NCBI RefSeq assembly: GCF_004799345.1
Contig: NZ_SSMC01000001.1
Location: forward strand, 1,054,001 to 1,118,000
Source: Robertkochia marina
GTDB taxonomy: Bacteria > Bacteroidota > Bacteroidia > Flavobacteriales > Flavobacteriaceae
DNA: 64,000 bases
Direction: 5' to 3'
In this document: one piece after another, positions 44,297 to 53,207 of the stretch
Numbering within the stretch: position 1 is the first letter of the stretch
Layout of the letters: each line of letters begins with the position of its first letter
Notes under the pieces: model-generated
Database searches by the model: none
What the model was told of the DNA's origin: nothing
Seen by the model: only the letters and a program-made list of their open reading frames with translations
Made by a program: the position numbers and the translations under genes

Positions 44297-44821
44297 ATGA
44301 TTTTACGAGAGGTTCGCGGTAACAAACCGCAATATGGTAAAAAATGCTTCTTTGCAGAAACAGCTACCCTTATTGGCGAAGTCGCCATGGGTGATGAATG
44401 CAGTGTTTGGTATAATGCTGTGGTAAGGGGCGATGTCCATTACATCAAAATGGGCAACCGGGTAAATGTTCAGGATGGAGCCGTCATACATTGTACCTAT
44501 CAAAAGAGCCCGGTAAATATTGGCAACAATGTTTCTATAGGGCATAATGCCATCGTACACGGTTGTACCATACATGATAATGTGCTTATCGGTATGGGAA
44601 GTATTGTGATGGATGATTGTGTGGTGGAATCGAATGCCATTGTAGCGGCAGGTGCAGTGGTTACCGCCAATACCAGGGTGGAGTCAGGATATATTTATGC
44701 CGGTGTTCCCGCGAAAAAGATCGCGAAGGTGCGCCCGGAATTGAGCAGCGGTGAGATCGAACGTATCGCTAATAATTATGTAACCTACGCCTCCTGGTTT
44801 ACAGAGGGTGATGACGTTTGA
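44297..44821 (+). CDS. Gamma-carbonic anhydrase family protein
   Basis: A 174-residue left-handed beta-helix trimer of the gamma-carbonic anhydrase/PaaY/CaiE group. Hexapeptide repeats are clear: SVWYNAVVRGDVHYIKMGNR, then NVSIGHNAIVHGCTIHDNVL. The metal-binding His residues are in VIHCT and IGHNAIVHG. Start at ATG 44297 (MILREVRGNKPQ); the TTG at 44261 would add 12 residues unlike the family. Whether it is an active carbonic anhydrase is not certain. fabD follows after 43 bases. Confidence 0.9.
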   Translation: MILREVRGNKPQYGKKCFFAETATLIGEVAMGDECSVWYNAVVRGDVHYIKMGNRVNVQDGAVIHCTYQKSPVNIGNNVSIGHNAIVHGCTIHDNVLIGMGSIVMDDCVVESNAIVAAGAVVTANTRVESGYIYAGVPAKKIAKVRPELSSGEIERIANNYVTYASWFTEGDDV

Positions 44822-44831
44822 ATTAATTAGC

Positions 44832-44839
44832 TACTTTTG
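44832..44839 (+). promoter_or_regulatory. -7 element TACTTTTG before fabD
   Basis: TACTTTTG fits TAnnTTTG, 25 bases before the fabD ATG. A -33 is not clear. Confidence 0.45.
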
Positions 44840-44864
44840 CATTTAAATAATCAAAAGAACTAGG

Positions 44865-45758
44865 ATGAAAGCATATGTATTTCCCGGACAGGGTGCGCAA
44901 TTCACAGGAATGGGTCTGGATCTTTATGAAAGATCGGCCGAGGCAAAAGAGCTCTTTGAAAAGGCCAATGAGATCCTTGGATTCCGGATCACTGATATCA
45001 TGTTTGAAGGCTCTGCAGATGACCTGAAACAGACCAAAGTAACCCAGCCGGCAATCTTTTTACATTCGGTTATATTGAGTAAGGTAATGGGAGACAGTTT
45101 TCGTCCGGATATGGTGGCTGGTCACTCTCTTGGCGAATTTTCTGCTCTGGTAGCCAATGGAGCTTTGAATTTCGAAGATGGACTAAAGCTTGTTTCCAGA
45201 AGAGCCTTGGCCATGCAGGAGGCATGTGAAATGAAACCGAGTACCATGGCGGCTGTTCTTGGACTGGCCGATGAGGTGGTAGAAGAGGTTTGTAATAGTA
45301 TTGACGGAGTGGTGGTACCCGCCAATTATAATTGCCCCGGACAACTTGTGATCTCGGGAGAGATCGAAGCTGTTGAAAAGGCTTGTGAGGGCATGAAGGA
45401 AAAAGGAGCAAAAAGAGCGCTTTTACTCCCCGTGGGAGGTGCCTTTCACTCTCCTTTAATGGAGCCTGCAAGAGAGGCCCTGGCAACGGCTATTGAACAG
45501 ACTGTTTTCAATACCCCTGTTTGTCCCGTGTATCAGAACGTAACCACTACTGCGGTAACAGATCCTGAAGCCATCAAAGAGAATTTAATAGCACAATTAA
45601 CCGCCCCCGTTAAGTGGACCCAAAGTGTACAGCAAATGATCGCAGATGGAGCTCAGTTATTTACGGAAGTAGGCCCCGGAAAAGTACTCCAGGGATTGGT
45701 GAAGAAGATCGATCGTTCAGCCGAAGTTGCTGCCGGTGAGGTTCCGTCAGCGGAATAA
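44865..45758 (+). CDS. fabD: Malonyl-CoA:ACP transacylase
   Basis: Transfers malonyl from CoA to acyl carrier protein, in the initiation of fatty acid synthesis. 297 residues. MKAYVFPGQGAQFTGMG at the start, catalytic Ser88 in GHSLGEFSAL, Arg in RRALAMQEA and the His of GGAFHSPLM are all present. The gene is not in a fab cluster here. It is followed by a small lipoprotein gene 36 bases downstream. Confidence 0.97.
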   Translation: MKAYVFPGQGAQFTGMGLDLYERSAEAKELFEKANEILGFRITDIMFEGSADDLKQTKVTQPAIFLHSVILSKVMGDSFRPDMVAGHSLGEFSALVANGALNFEDGLKLVSRRALAMQEACEMKPSTMAAVLGLADEVVEEVCNSIDGVVVPANYNCPGQLVISGEIEAVEKACEGMKEKGAKRALLLPVGGAFHSPLMEPAREALATAIEQTVFNTPVCPVYQNVTTTAVTDPEAIKENLIAQLTAPVKWTQSVQQMIADGAQLFTEVGPGKVLQGLVKKIDRSAEVAAGEVPSAE

Positions 45759-45794
45759 TAATTACCTGAAGAATTTAACCTTAATAATGAGACT

Positions 45795-46055
45795 ATGAGA
45801 AAAATGTTAGTGTTCGGAGTAATCCTGATGGGCGTTGGATTAACCACTATTTCCTGTCGTGAAAAGACCACCGCAGAGAAAATAGAAGACTCCTTTAAAG
45901 ATGCGGGAAGTAAGCTAGAAGAAGCAGGCAAAAAGCTCGGAGAGGCGGGTGAAGATCTCGGAGAAGCTGCAGAAAAAGCGGGAGAAGCCATCGAAAAAGA
46001 AGCTAAGAAAGTAGAGAAAGATCTCGAAAAAACGCTTGAAAAGATTAAGCTATAA
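45795..46055 (+). CDS. Small amphipathic heptad-repeat lipoprotein
   Basis: An 86-residue lipoprotein: signal to Cys21 (LTTISC), then an almost uninterrupted charged helix rich in Ala, Glu, Lys and Gly. It is built from seven-residue units (KLEEAGK, KLGEAGE, DLGEAAE, KAGEAIE). The pattern suggests a coiled coil or surface-bound helix in the envelope. There is no named family I can assign. A terminator follows almost at once. Confidence 0.8.
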   Translation: MRKMLVFGVILMGVGLTTISCREKTTAEKIEDSFKDAGSKLEEAGKKLGEAGEDLGEAAEKAGEAIEKEAKKVEKDLEKTLEKIKL

Positions 46056-46056
46056 A

Positions 46057-46079
46057 AAAAGCCCCTTTCCGGGGCTTTT
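46057..46079. terminator. Bidirectional terminator
   Basis: AAAAGCCCC (46057-46065), loop TTTCC, GGGGCTTTT (46071-46079). It ends the lipoprotein gene on the plus strand and the 64-residue gene on the minus strand. Confidence 0.9.
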
Positions 46080-46085
46080 CTTTTC

Positions 46086-46280
46086 TTAAGCTGTGATCAC
46101 ACAGTCTTTACAATCTTTTACCTTTCCATAATAGGTTTCGCGGTACTTGTGCAATGTTTGAAGAGGTACCAAACCTAAAAGCATCTTCTTAACATAAGTT
46201 ACTTTCACGCTTATACTTCCCATTTTTTTGCTGTACCTTTTTTCTAATCTTGTTTTTCTGCTAATGCTTATTAAAGACAT
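46086..46280 (-). CDS. Small basic protein of unknown function
   Basis: A 64-residue, Lys/Arg-rich protein with a C-terminal block LHKYRETYYGKVKDCKDC that looks conserved in style: aromatic residues and a CxxC. It has no signal peptide. It is not recognised as a named family. Support for it being real: the terminator hairpin starts 7 bases after its stop, and a T run lies on the minus strand in just the right place; the ORF also fills an otherwise empty converging gap. Moderately sure. Confidence 0.6.
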   Translation of the reverse strand: MSLISISRKTRLEKRYSKKMGSISVKVTYVKKMLLGLVPLQTLHKYRETYYGKVKDCKDCVITA

Positions 46281-46671
46281 ACTATAGAATTATTGTAGCA
46301 AATAACGCTATTTCAGGCTCTTAAGTCAAATAGTTATATCTTATGTAAAATAGAATTTTCCGGAATATCTGTCAGAAAAAGAAGTAAATTAGTATGTTCA
46401 CAGGTGCCATTCGGGCATGACCTGATCCTAAGTGTATGGGCTCTCTTAGAGCTTATGGCATAGGGGGTAAGGGCCATATTATGTCAAACTCGATATCGTT
46501 TGAATTCCTGCTATTGTGTCTCATTGGTGAGGATCATAGATAAAATCTATATACCCTGATGAAATTGGGCTGATCACGGCATAAATTGTGAAATAATTTG
46601 GATTTTAAAGTAGAAATACTGTTCAGTTTACCCGGAATTGTAGTTTATAAAACACCTAATAAGCCATAGCC
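46281..46671. other. Gap of 391 bases with several short hairpins
   Basis: No coding region is supported. Three short inverted repeats are seen: CAGGT...ACCTG enclosing GCC/GGC (46401-46424), GCTCT-CTT-AGAGC (46440-46452), and ATAGAT-AAA-ATCTAT (46536-46550). It could hold a small RNA or only the upstream regions of the two divergent genes. Confidence 0.35.
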
Positions 46672-47046
46672 ATGAAATTGAGAATTAAGGGTGATACCAT
46701 TCGAATGCGACTCACACAGGGGGAGGTGGATGAATTTCGTAATACAGGCCGCGTCACCGATACGACTACTTTTTCTACCCCGTCATCATCTTCCCTGGAA
46801 TACGCCCTGGTAACAGAAGAGAATGGCAGGGAACTCTGCGCCTCCTTTTCAAATAACAGTATTACAATACACGTTCCGAAGGCCATAGCCCGGAAATGGA
46901 CGGAAACCGGGCAGGTTGGTTTCGATAACCGGGAAAAGGAAGGCGTGTTGCCAACTCCCTATATTTTGGTGGAAAAAGATTTTAAATGCCTGCATAAACG
47001 GCCCAATGAAGATGAATCTGACCATTTCCCGAATCCTCTTTCCTGA
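46672..47046 (+). CDS. Conserved small protein, DUF7009-like
   Basis: A 124-residue cytoplasmic protein with no signal or membrane segment. It begins MKLRIKGDTIRMRLTQGEVD and ends with ILVEKDFKCLHKRPNEDESD. I recall this arrangement as DUF7009, a family of unknown function from Bacteroidota. The whole chain looks like a small beta-rich fold. A weak hairpin (about 47046-47080) followed by T-rich sequence may end transcription before the converging META gene. Confidence 0.65.
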   Translation: MKLRIKGDTIRMRLTQGEVDEFRNTGRVTDTTTFSTPSSSSLEYALVTEENGRELCASFSNNSITIHVPKAIARKWTETGQVGFDNREKEGVLPTPYILVEKDFKCLHKRPNEDESDHFPNPLS

Positions 47047-47081
47047 ACTTCAAACTTCAGCATGCCCTGAGTTCAAAGTTT

Positions 47082-47606
47082 TTACTCCTTTTTACCTAAT
47101 ACGAAAACTGCCAAAGGGGCCATACGTGCTTTGTTCAAAGACAAGGTATCTCCATTAATAGTGTAGTTGTCAACCTTATCCAGTACTTCCATAAACGGCA
47201 GTTCGATCTCATTAGGCATACAAGCCATTTGGGTAGAAATGATCTGCGAAAATGTTATGCGATTTCCTTCTTTAAGGCTGTAGTTTCCTCCGATATCATT
47301 ACAGCTGTTATTGCCACCAAAACGACTGTTCTCTTCATCAAAAACAAGGTAGGCCGGTTTTTGCCCCTCCTCAGGATTTATAGCCTCTCCGCCAAGCTTG
47401 ATTAGTATCCATTGTCCGTCGGTAAGGTCAGCAGCCTCAGTAACGGTCTTTCCGGAGCTCATACTTTCTTCGGTTCCGGTTATGGAATCATTGCCTTGGT
47501 TGGCGGATTTGTTTTTTTCATTTACGGGTCCGCAGCCGGCCATCACGATCAATGCCCAGATCATGATATAAGGGATGTTAAGCCGAATTCTTTTAGCGTT
47601 TTTCAT
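47082..47606 (-). CDS. META-domain (HslJ-like) lipoprotein
   Basis: A 174-residue lipoprotein. Signal with Cys25 (LIVMAGC). The META domain covers about 65-170: DGQWILIKLGGEAI, then SRFGGNNSCNDIGGNYSLKE and the conserved MACMPNEIELPFMEVL. HslJ in E. coli is a heat-inducible outer-membrane protein linked to novobiocin resistance. Role here unknown; envelope stress or binding of a small ligand is possible. Confidence 0.9.
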   Translation of the reverse strand: MKNAKRIRLNIPYIMIWALIVMAGCGPVNEKNKSANQGNDSITGTEESMSSGKTVTEAADLTDGQWILIKLGGEAINPEEGQKPAYLVFDEENSRFGGNNSCNDIGGNYSLKEGNRITFSQIISTQMACMPNEIELPFMEVLDKVDNYTINGDTLSLNKARMAPLAVFVLGKKE

Positions 47607-47776
47607 GTTTTATAAAATTTTGAAGTTTGAATGATCGAAATAGCAGTTTTTATGCCAGACTCCTTTCATGCAGAGATAAAATAGTTTCCACCCTCCTTTA
47701 AAGTTGATGTTTTATTAGTGTCAGACCATAATTATCTAAGGTAAAGATTGTAAATTAATCAGGCAAATATTTGAAA

Positions 47777-48334
47777 ATGAAAAGGTTGTTTGTTTTTTGT
47801 CTGCTAGTGCTTTTGATGGTCTCCTGTGGTTCGTCAAAATCAGAGCCTACACCCGAAGAATTATCTTCTTTGAAAGCACTGTTGGAAGAAAGGGATTTTG
47901 AATTCCAGGCGCTTTGGGCGCTGCCGCAGACCACCCGGGAAATGGCGGCGTTGGCCAATGCAGGGTTGTTGAGAAATGGCGATACCCCAAACAGGATCAA
48001 CCTTGTTGGTAACCCCAATTATCTTCGTATGACCGGTGACTCGGTGGACGTTAACCTGCCGTATTACGGGGTGCAACGAATGAACGTATCCTTAGACCCT
48101 CGAAAGAATGGCTTTAACTTTCATAAACCCTATCAGGGTTTCGAGCTAACCTATAAACCCGAGAAACAACTTTATGAAGTGCGCTTTGAGGTAACCGATA
48201 AAACAAACAGTTACTGGATGATCCTTACCGTATACCCGGGGCGTACCGCTTATTTGAAGGTCAACAGTTCAAACAGAGATTTTATCAATTACGAGGGTAA
48301 AATAAGCAGCATTAAGGAGAAAAACTCTCCATAA
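47777..48334 (+). CDS. DUF4251 family lipoprotein
   Basis: A 185-residue lipoprotein from the ATG at 47777 (a TTG 6 bases earlier is less likely). Cys17 in the lipobox (LLMVSC), then a Ser/Glu-rich linker. The domain has NRINLVGNPNYLRMTGDSVD, then LPYYGVQRMNVSLDPRKNG and YWMILTVYPGRTAYLKVNSSNRD in pieces typical of DUF4251, a Bacteroidota family of unknown function. Envelope location. Confidence 0.85.
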   Translation: MKRLFVFCLLVLLMVSCGSSKSEPTPEELSSLKALLEERDFEFQALWALPQTTREMAALANAGLLRNGDTPNRINLVGNPNYLRMTGDSVDVNLPYYGVQRMNVSLDPRKNGFNFHKPYQGFELTYKPEKQLYEVRFEVTDKTNSYWMILTVYPGRTAYLKVNSSNRDFINYEGKISSIKEKNSP

Positions 48335-48382
48335 GAGCTATCCCAATGCTGCCTTATTAAGACACCTTTTCTATGTGTTCAT

Positions 48383-49774
48383 CTATTGAATTATACTTTC
48401 TATCTCAACCTTACTTACTTCCCCGTATTTGGCGGCAATACCCTCAATTTCTGTAGCCTTTCCTATCATGACGATCTTAAGGTGGTCTTTCGGGAAATAA
48501 ATGCTGATGATCTCTTTGACCTTTTCTGTGGTCATTTGATCAACGTTGGTGTTGAAATTGTTAATAAACGATTCGTCAAAACCGTACCAGAACATTTCAC
48601 TGAGTAAACCGGCCAGTTGACCACTGGTTTCAAATCGAGGAGGAAATTGCCCTTTCACGTAATTCCTTGCTGAGGTAAGATCCTGCTCTGAGATTCCCTG
48701 ATCATGCAGTTTTTTAAGTACTTCAATGGCCTTATCCATGGCTGCTTCTGTGGTTTCGGTGGCAGTAAAGGTACTTATATAGAAGCTGCCGCCTTCTTTC
48801 ATAGTATCAAACCGACTTCTGGCACCATAGGTAAGCCCTGAATTAACCCTTAATTCATCGTTGAGCATGGAGGTAAAACGTCCTCCAAAGAAGGTGTTTA
48901 CCACCATGATGCCGAGATAATCCGGGTTGTTTCTGCTGATACCTCTACCACCAATATAAAAGGTGGTTTCGGTGGCATCATCTTTGTTAACCAGGAGTAC
49001 CTGGTTGCTCTCGGCCAATTCGGGAAGGCCGTCAACAGAGGTGCTCTCAGCCTCTTTTCCTTTCCATGAGCCGAAATAGTTCTCCATACGTTCTTTCATG
49101 GCTTCCAGGTCAAAATCGCCTACGATGCTTATCACAGCTTTTGAAGGATGATAGTGTTCGTTGAAAAACTCCCGGATATCTTCTCTTGTGATTGACTGTA
49201 CCGAACTCAGGTTGCCATCGGTAATGGTGCCATACTGGTGATCGCTGTAGATCAATTGGTCAAAGAACTGACCAATAACGGCTCTTGGCTGCTCTTTCTT
49301 GCGTTCTAACCCGGCCAGGTGACGGTCTTTTTCCTTCTGCAGTTCTTCTGCATCAAAACCTGGTTGGGTCATGATCTCAGCCAGGATGGGCATTACCTTA
49401 TCGAGGTCTTTGGAAATGAACCCTGCTTCTAAGCCGGCGAATTCTTTCCCTGCATAGGTATTGATCTCTGCCCCTAAAAAATCAAGGGTCTTATCAATAT
49501 CCTCCTTAGAATAGTTGGTAGTACCATGTTTGAGAGCAGTTGCCGTAAGGTAGGCAATCCCCGGCTTAGTATCATCGTTGACAGCCCCTGCGGGGATGAG
49601 CGCTGAGATACTTATCAAAGGCACCTCCTTTTGTTCCATCAGATTAATGGTCAGGCCATTTTCCAGCTGATAAGAAGTGTATTCGGGGAATGTATAGCTC
49701 TGGGCGAACAGGACATTGCCTGTTAAAAAAAGTATCCCTATGAAGATGATGTGGTGTTGAATATTTGATCTCAT
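48383..49774 (-). CDS. M16 family peptidase, non-catalytic subunit (second pair)
   Basis: A 463-residue exported protein. The N-terminus reads ILFLTGNVLFAQS, a signal peptide end. The zinc motif is replaced (ATALKHGTTNYSKEDID in the place of HxxEH), and the R...TYG motif of the partner subunit is present (NDELRVNSGLTYGARS). It follows the catalytic subunit gene with only 2 bases between. Unlike the copy at 1-1709, it has no extra C-terminal domain. Together they form a second periplasmic M16 protease pair. Confidence 0.94.
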   Translation of the reverse strand: MRSNIQHHIIFIGILFLTGNVLFAQSYTFPEYTSYQLENGLTINLMEQKEVPLISISALIPAGAVNDDTKPGIAYLTATALKHGTTNYSKEDIDKTLDFLGAEINTYAGKEFAGLEAGFISKDLDKVMPILAEIMTQPGFDAEELQKEKDRHLAGLERKKEQPRAVIGQFFDQLIYSDHQYGTITDGNLSSVQSITREDIREFFNEHYHPSKAVISIVGDFDLEAMKERMENYFGSWKGKEAESTSVDGLPELAESNQVLLVNKDDATETTFYIGGRGISRNNPDYLGIMVVNTFFGGRFTSMLNDELRVNSGLTYGARSRFDTMKEGGSFYISTFTATETTEAAMDKAIEVLKKLHDQGISEQDLTSARNYVKGQFPPRFETSGQLAGLLSEMFWYGFDESFINNFNTNVDQMTTEKVKEIISIYFPKDHLKIVMIGKATEIEGIAAKYGEVSKVEIESIIQ

Positions 49775-49776
49775 GA

Positions 49777-51090
49777 CTAATTTTCTGGTTGGTTACGAAT
49801 AATCCCCACGGTTTTGTTCTGATGGGTAAGGTATTTTTGGGCGACCTCCTTTATCTCTTCTTGGGTAACCTTATTGAAGGCCTCGGGTGCATTAAACATT
49901 TCTGCATAATCTCCAAAAAACACCTCATAGGTGCCTATATTGTTAGATTTACCGTTGATGGTCTGTATCTGCTGATAAAATTCTATAAGCTTCTGATTCT
50001 TTACTTTTTGCAGTTCTTCTTCGGTGATCCCTTCGGTCAGGATCTTTTCTATTTCCTCATAAATACCGGATTCAATGGCCTCTGTATTGACCTCAGGGCT
50101 GGCAAGGGCATATATGGTAAATAATCCCGGGTCAAAACTGGCATCGAACAGGGTGCCTATTTGAGACACCTGTTGTTTGTCATCAACAAGGCTTGAATAT
50201 AATCTGGAAGAATTTCCATTGCTCAGCACAGCACTTAATAAGCTCAGGGCATAATAATCTTCATGGGTGGCTTCAGGCACATGATAGCTGATCATCATAT
50301 AGGGGGTGGCTACCTCGCGGTAATGGGTGAAGCGCCGCTCTCCCTTTTGTTCAGGCTCTGTGATGTGAACCTTGGGGGGGGAAGGCTGAGCAGGAATGGG
50401 GGCCATGTATTGCTCTGCCAGCTTTTTAACCTCCTCTGTGGTGATGGCTCCGGAGATAACCACCACACAGTTATTGGGAGCATAGTAAGTTTCGAAATAG
50501 GCTTCCAGGTCTTCCTGGGTCCAGTTCTTCATGTCATCTTCATAACCGATCACGGGCCATTGGTACGGGTGTTCCATAAAGGCCATTCCATTGATCAGGT
50601 AGATCAATTCACGCCAGGGTGAATTCTCCAGTCCTGTTCTTCTTTCGCTCAGAACAACGCCTCGCTCGCTCTCTACCATTTCCGGTGCAATACTCAGGTT
50701 GGCGATGCGGTCACTTTCAAGATCAAAGATCACTTCTGTAGACGCGGCCGGAAACCAGTCGGTATATACGGTTACATCATTGGTGGTATAGGCGTTGTTG
50801 GCACCTCCATTGAATTCCATGACACGGTCAAACTCTTTTGGACCGTATTTTTTAGCACCGTTGAACATCATGTGTTCAAAGAAATGAGACAGACCGGTGA
50901 TGCCCTGGTATTCATTCCTGCTGCCTACCTTATAAAAGAGATACATATTGGCATTGGGAATGGAAAAATCTTCGACAACCAGAAATTTCATTCCATTGTC
51001 AAGCCTGAAGGTGTCTACATCACTCGCCTTGAGCTGAGCGCTCAATAAGAGGGGACACAAAACAAATACTAGTAAGAGTATCCTAAACAT
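49777..51090 (-). CDS. M16 family zinc metallopeptidase, catalytic subunit (second pair)
   Basis: A 437-residue exported peptidase. Signal peptide MFRILLLVFVLCPLLLSAQ. Zinc motif HFFEH at residues 69-73 (GLSHFFEHMMFNG), distal Glu in SERGVVLSERRTG. It has the same length as the catalytic subunit at 1720-3033, and is clearly paralogous, but the two differ at most positions. It is encoded after an S9 peptidase gene and before its zinc-less partner, so three peptidase genes are in one operon. This suggests coordinated breakdown of oligopeptides in the envelope. Confidence 0.95.
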   Translation of the reverse strand: MFRILLLVFVLCPLLLSAQLKASDVDTFRLDNGMKFLVVEDFSIPNANMYLFYKVGSRNEYQGITGLSHFFEHMMFNGAKKYGPKEFDRVMEFNGGANNAYTTNDVTVYTDWFPAASTEVIFDLESDRIANLSIAPEMVESERGVVLSERRTGLENSPWRELIYLINGMAFMEHPYQWPVIGYEDDMKNWTQEDLEAYFETYYAPNNCVVVISGAITTEEVKKLAEQYMAPIPAQPSPPKVHITEPEQKGERRFTHYREVATPYMMISYHVPEATHEDYYALSLLSAVLSNGNSSRLYSSLVDDKQQVSQIGTLFDASFDPGLFTIYALASPEVNTEAIESGIYEEIEKILTEGITEEELQKVKNQKLIEFYQQIQTINGKSNNIGTYEVFFGDYAEMFNAPEAFNKVTQEEIKEVAQKYLTHQNKTVGIIRNQPEN

Positions 51091-51100
51091 GGTTTAAATA

Positions 51101-53095
51101 TTAATTTTTAAATAGAAGTTCTTCCTTCATGGAGGGAAGTTGTTTTTTGTTTTCGATTAGGTAATGGTCAAACCATTGTAACATGCGTAAACTGAAATCG
51201 TATCGGGCGGTAGACTTTCGGTTTCCATGACCTTCTCCGGGATAGAGCACCATGCGTACCGGAGTGTCTGTTCTTGTTTTGATATGGCGGTAGAGTTCAT
51301 AAGACTGCCCCGGATCTACCCTGGTGTCGTTTTTACCGTGCATGATCAACAAGGGTGTTTTGGCCTGATCGGCGTAATAGATCGGACTTCTTTTCAAAAA
51401 GAACTCGTAGTCATCCCAGATACGTTTTCTGCTGTGTACCAGAAACATCTCTTCCGGAATATCACTGGTGCCCCATTTGGAGAGATTGTTACTTATACCG
51501 ACAGACATGACTCCCGCTGCAAACCGATCGGTATGCCTGGTGGCCATCCATGCCGTGGCATATCCACCGTAAGATCCTCCCGTAACGCCAACCTTGCTTT
51601 TATCAATATTTCGCGTTTCAATGAGGTGATCGATGCCGTCAATGATATCGTCAAATTCTTTCCCTGCCGGATCACCCTGGCTCGACATGGCAAACTCTAA
51701 CCCTCTTCCGGTACTGCCGCGGTAATTGGGGTAAAATACAGCATACCCTTTCCCGGCAGCCATTTGCCCCGGTCTGGAATAGGTGGTTAGCCAGCCATTA
51801 TTAAAATGGGACTCGGGCCCTCCGTGTACCACCGTGATCATTGGTGTCAGGCCGGTTTGCTTTACAGGGTTTATTAATAACCCTTCTATCTCCAGGCCAT
51901 CTGCAGCCTTATAGGTGATCACTTCCTGTGTGCCCAGCTCTTTTTCCTGAAGCCAGGGGTTTAGGTCTGTGATCTTTTTCGGGCTCTTGCTTCCTTTCTC
52001 TATCAGAAAGACTTCATTGGGATGTTCCGGACTGTTTGCAATAAAAGCTAAACTGCCGTTAGCGGCTATACTGAAATCCTGAATAGCTAATTGATCAGAT
52101 TGGATAATGGGGGAGATGGTGCCTCCGTTTTTCATTTCACCCAGTATGGTGCCTACTCCTTTGCTTGCTGAGAACCAAAGTGAATTATTGTCTTTCCAAT
52201 GAAGCTTTTCAAAGGTCATTCCCATTGCTGCAGTCATAAGCACAGGTTTGCTGTCTTTACCGGATGCCAGGAAAAGGCGACCGGCAATAGGGTCGTGCTT
52301 ATCGGCTCCGGCAATAAAGGCCAGACGGGTACCATCGGGTGCCCAGGTCATTTCACCTTTTTTTCCTGTGTGATCGATCTCTGAAGAAACGGTGTAGTTT
52401 TCAGGGTTTAGAAAATAGATCTTCTGGCTGGTGTAGATATCATCGATCAAAGAGCTGGGAGCTGCAAGCAGTGCTATCTGATCGCCGCTTAAGCTCCAAT
52501 TAACCGCAGTGACATGACCTGCAATGGGCAGTATGTTAACTGCACCTGAAGCCACTTCTAAAGTATATGCAGCATTTCTTTTCAGATCTTCTTCAAAGAT
52601 CTCGGGCTGGTAAGGCAGTTCCGGTTTGGGTTGGTTCGGGTGTTCCGGAGCTGTAAATAAGATCGTTGTACCGTCAGGACTCCAGGTATAAGAAGCTATA
52701 GAGGTTTTATAGGAAGCGATCATGGAGAGGTAGTCCCCTTCAATGGAAAGCTCATAGATGGCTGTATTCTTTCGGTTGCCGGGTCGGGCTGTAAAGCTGA
52801 GCGTGTTGTGTTTGGGGCGCAGTGCCAGGTTGGCAATCGCCTTTTCATTGATCAACGCAATACTTACTCCACTGTCAGTATCATAACGGTATAATTCGGT
52901 GGCGGGCAGGGCATTTTCTGCCCTCGGATCTGCAGGAACAGTGATGGTGTAAAAGATATGCTCGCCATCGGGCGTAATCAGGACCTGTTTAGCCTCCTGA
53001 ATGCGGGCCACATCATCAGGAGTCAGGATATTGGGTTCCTGTCCTTGTAAACCGTTATAGCAGCAGATCAGAAGTAATATGAAGAGTCTTTTCAT
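51101..53095 (-). CDS. S9 family (prolyl oligopeptidase/DPP-like) serine peptidase
   Basis: A 664-residue exported peptidase. Signal MKRLFILLLICCYNGLQG. A beta-propeller of TolB/WD-like repeats covers about 30-390 (YTWSPDGTTILFTAPEH, MTWAPDGTRLAFIAG). The C-terminal alpha/beta hydrolase has the nucleophile in GVTGGSYGGYATAW, Asp in HGKNDTRVDPGQS and His in GEGHGNRK. It likely removes di- or oligopeptides in the periplasm. A -7-like TATTTTTG (minus strand, 53112-53119) precedes it. First gene of the three-peptidase operon. Confidence 0.95.
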   Translation of the reverse strand: MKRLFILLLICCYNGLQGQEPNILTPDDVARIQEAKQVLITPDGEHIFYTITVPADPRAENALPATELYRYDTDSGVSIALINEKAIANLALRPKHNTLSFTARPGNRKNTAIYELSIEGDYLSMIASYKTSIASYTWSPDGTTILFTAPEHPNQPKPELPYQPEIFEEDLKRNAAYTLEVASGAVNILPIAGHVTAVNWSLSGDQIALLAAPSSLIDDIYTSQKIYFLNPENYTVSSEIDHTGKKGEMTWAPDGTRLAFIAGADKHDPIAGRLFLASGKDSKPVLMTAAMGMTFEKLHWKDNNSLWFSASKGVGTILGEMKNGGTISPIIQSDQLAIQDFSIAANGSLAFIANSPEHPNEVFLIEKGSKSPKKITDLNPWLQEKELGTQEVITYKAADGLEIEGLLINPVKQTGLTPMITVVHGGPESHFNNGWLTTYSRPGQMAAGKGYAVFYPNYRGSTGRGLEFAMSSQGDPAGKEFDDIIDGIDHLIETRNIDKSKVGVTGGSYGGYATAWMATRHTDRFAAGVMSVGISNNLSKWGTSDIPEEMFLVHSRKRIWDDYEFFLKRSPIYYADQAKTPLLIMHGKNDTRVDPGQSYELYRHIKTRTDTPVRMVLYPGEGHGNRKSTARYDFSLRMLQWFDHYLIENKKQLPSMKEELLFKN

Positions 53096-53207
53096 GGCAG
53101 GTGCTTTAAAGCAAAAATAACTTTCAAGATATTCAATTTCAGAGGTTTTGTAAGACTTATCGGTATATGACAGTAAGTACCGATAAGCTACCGGGTTTTA
53201 AATGAAT

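Noticed and set aside
45070-45486. 138-codon minus-strand ORF inside fabD
   Set aside because: Shadow of a strongly conserved gene; no domain or start context.
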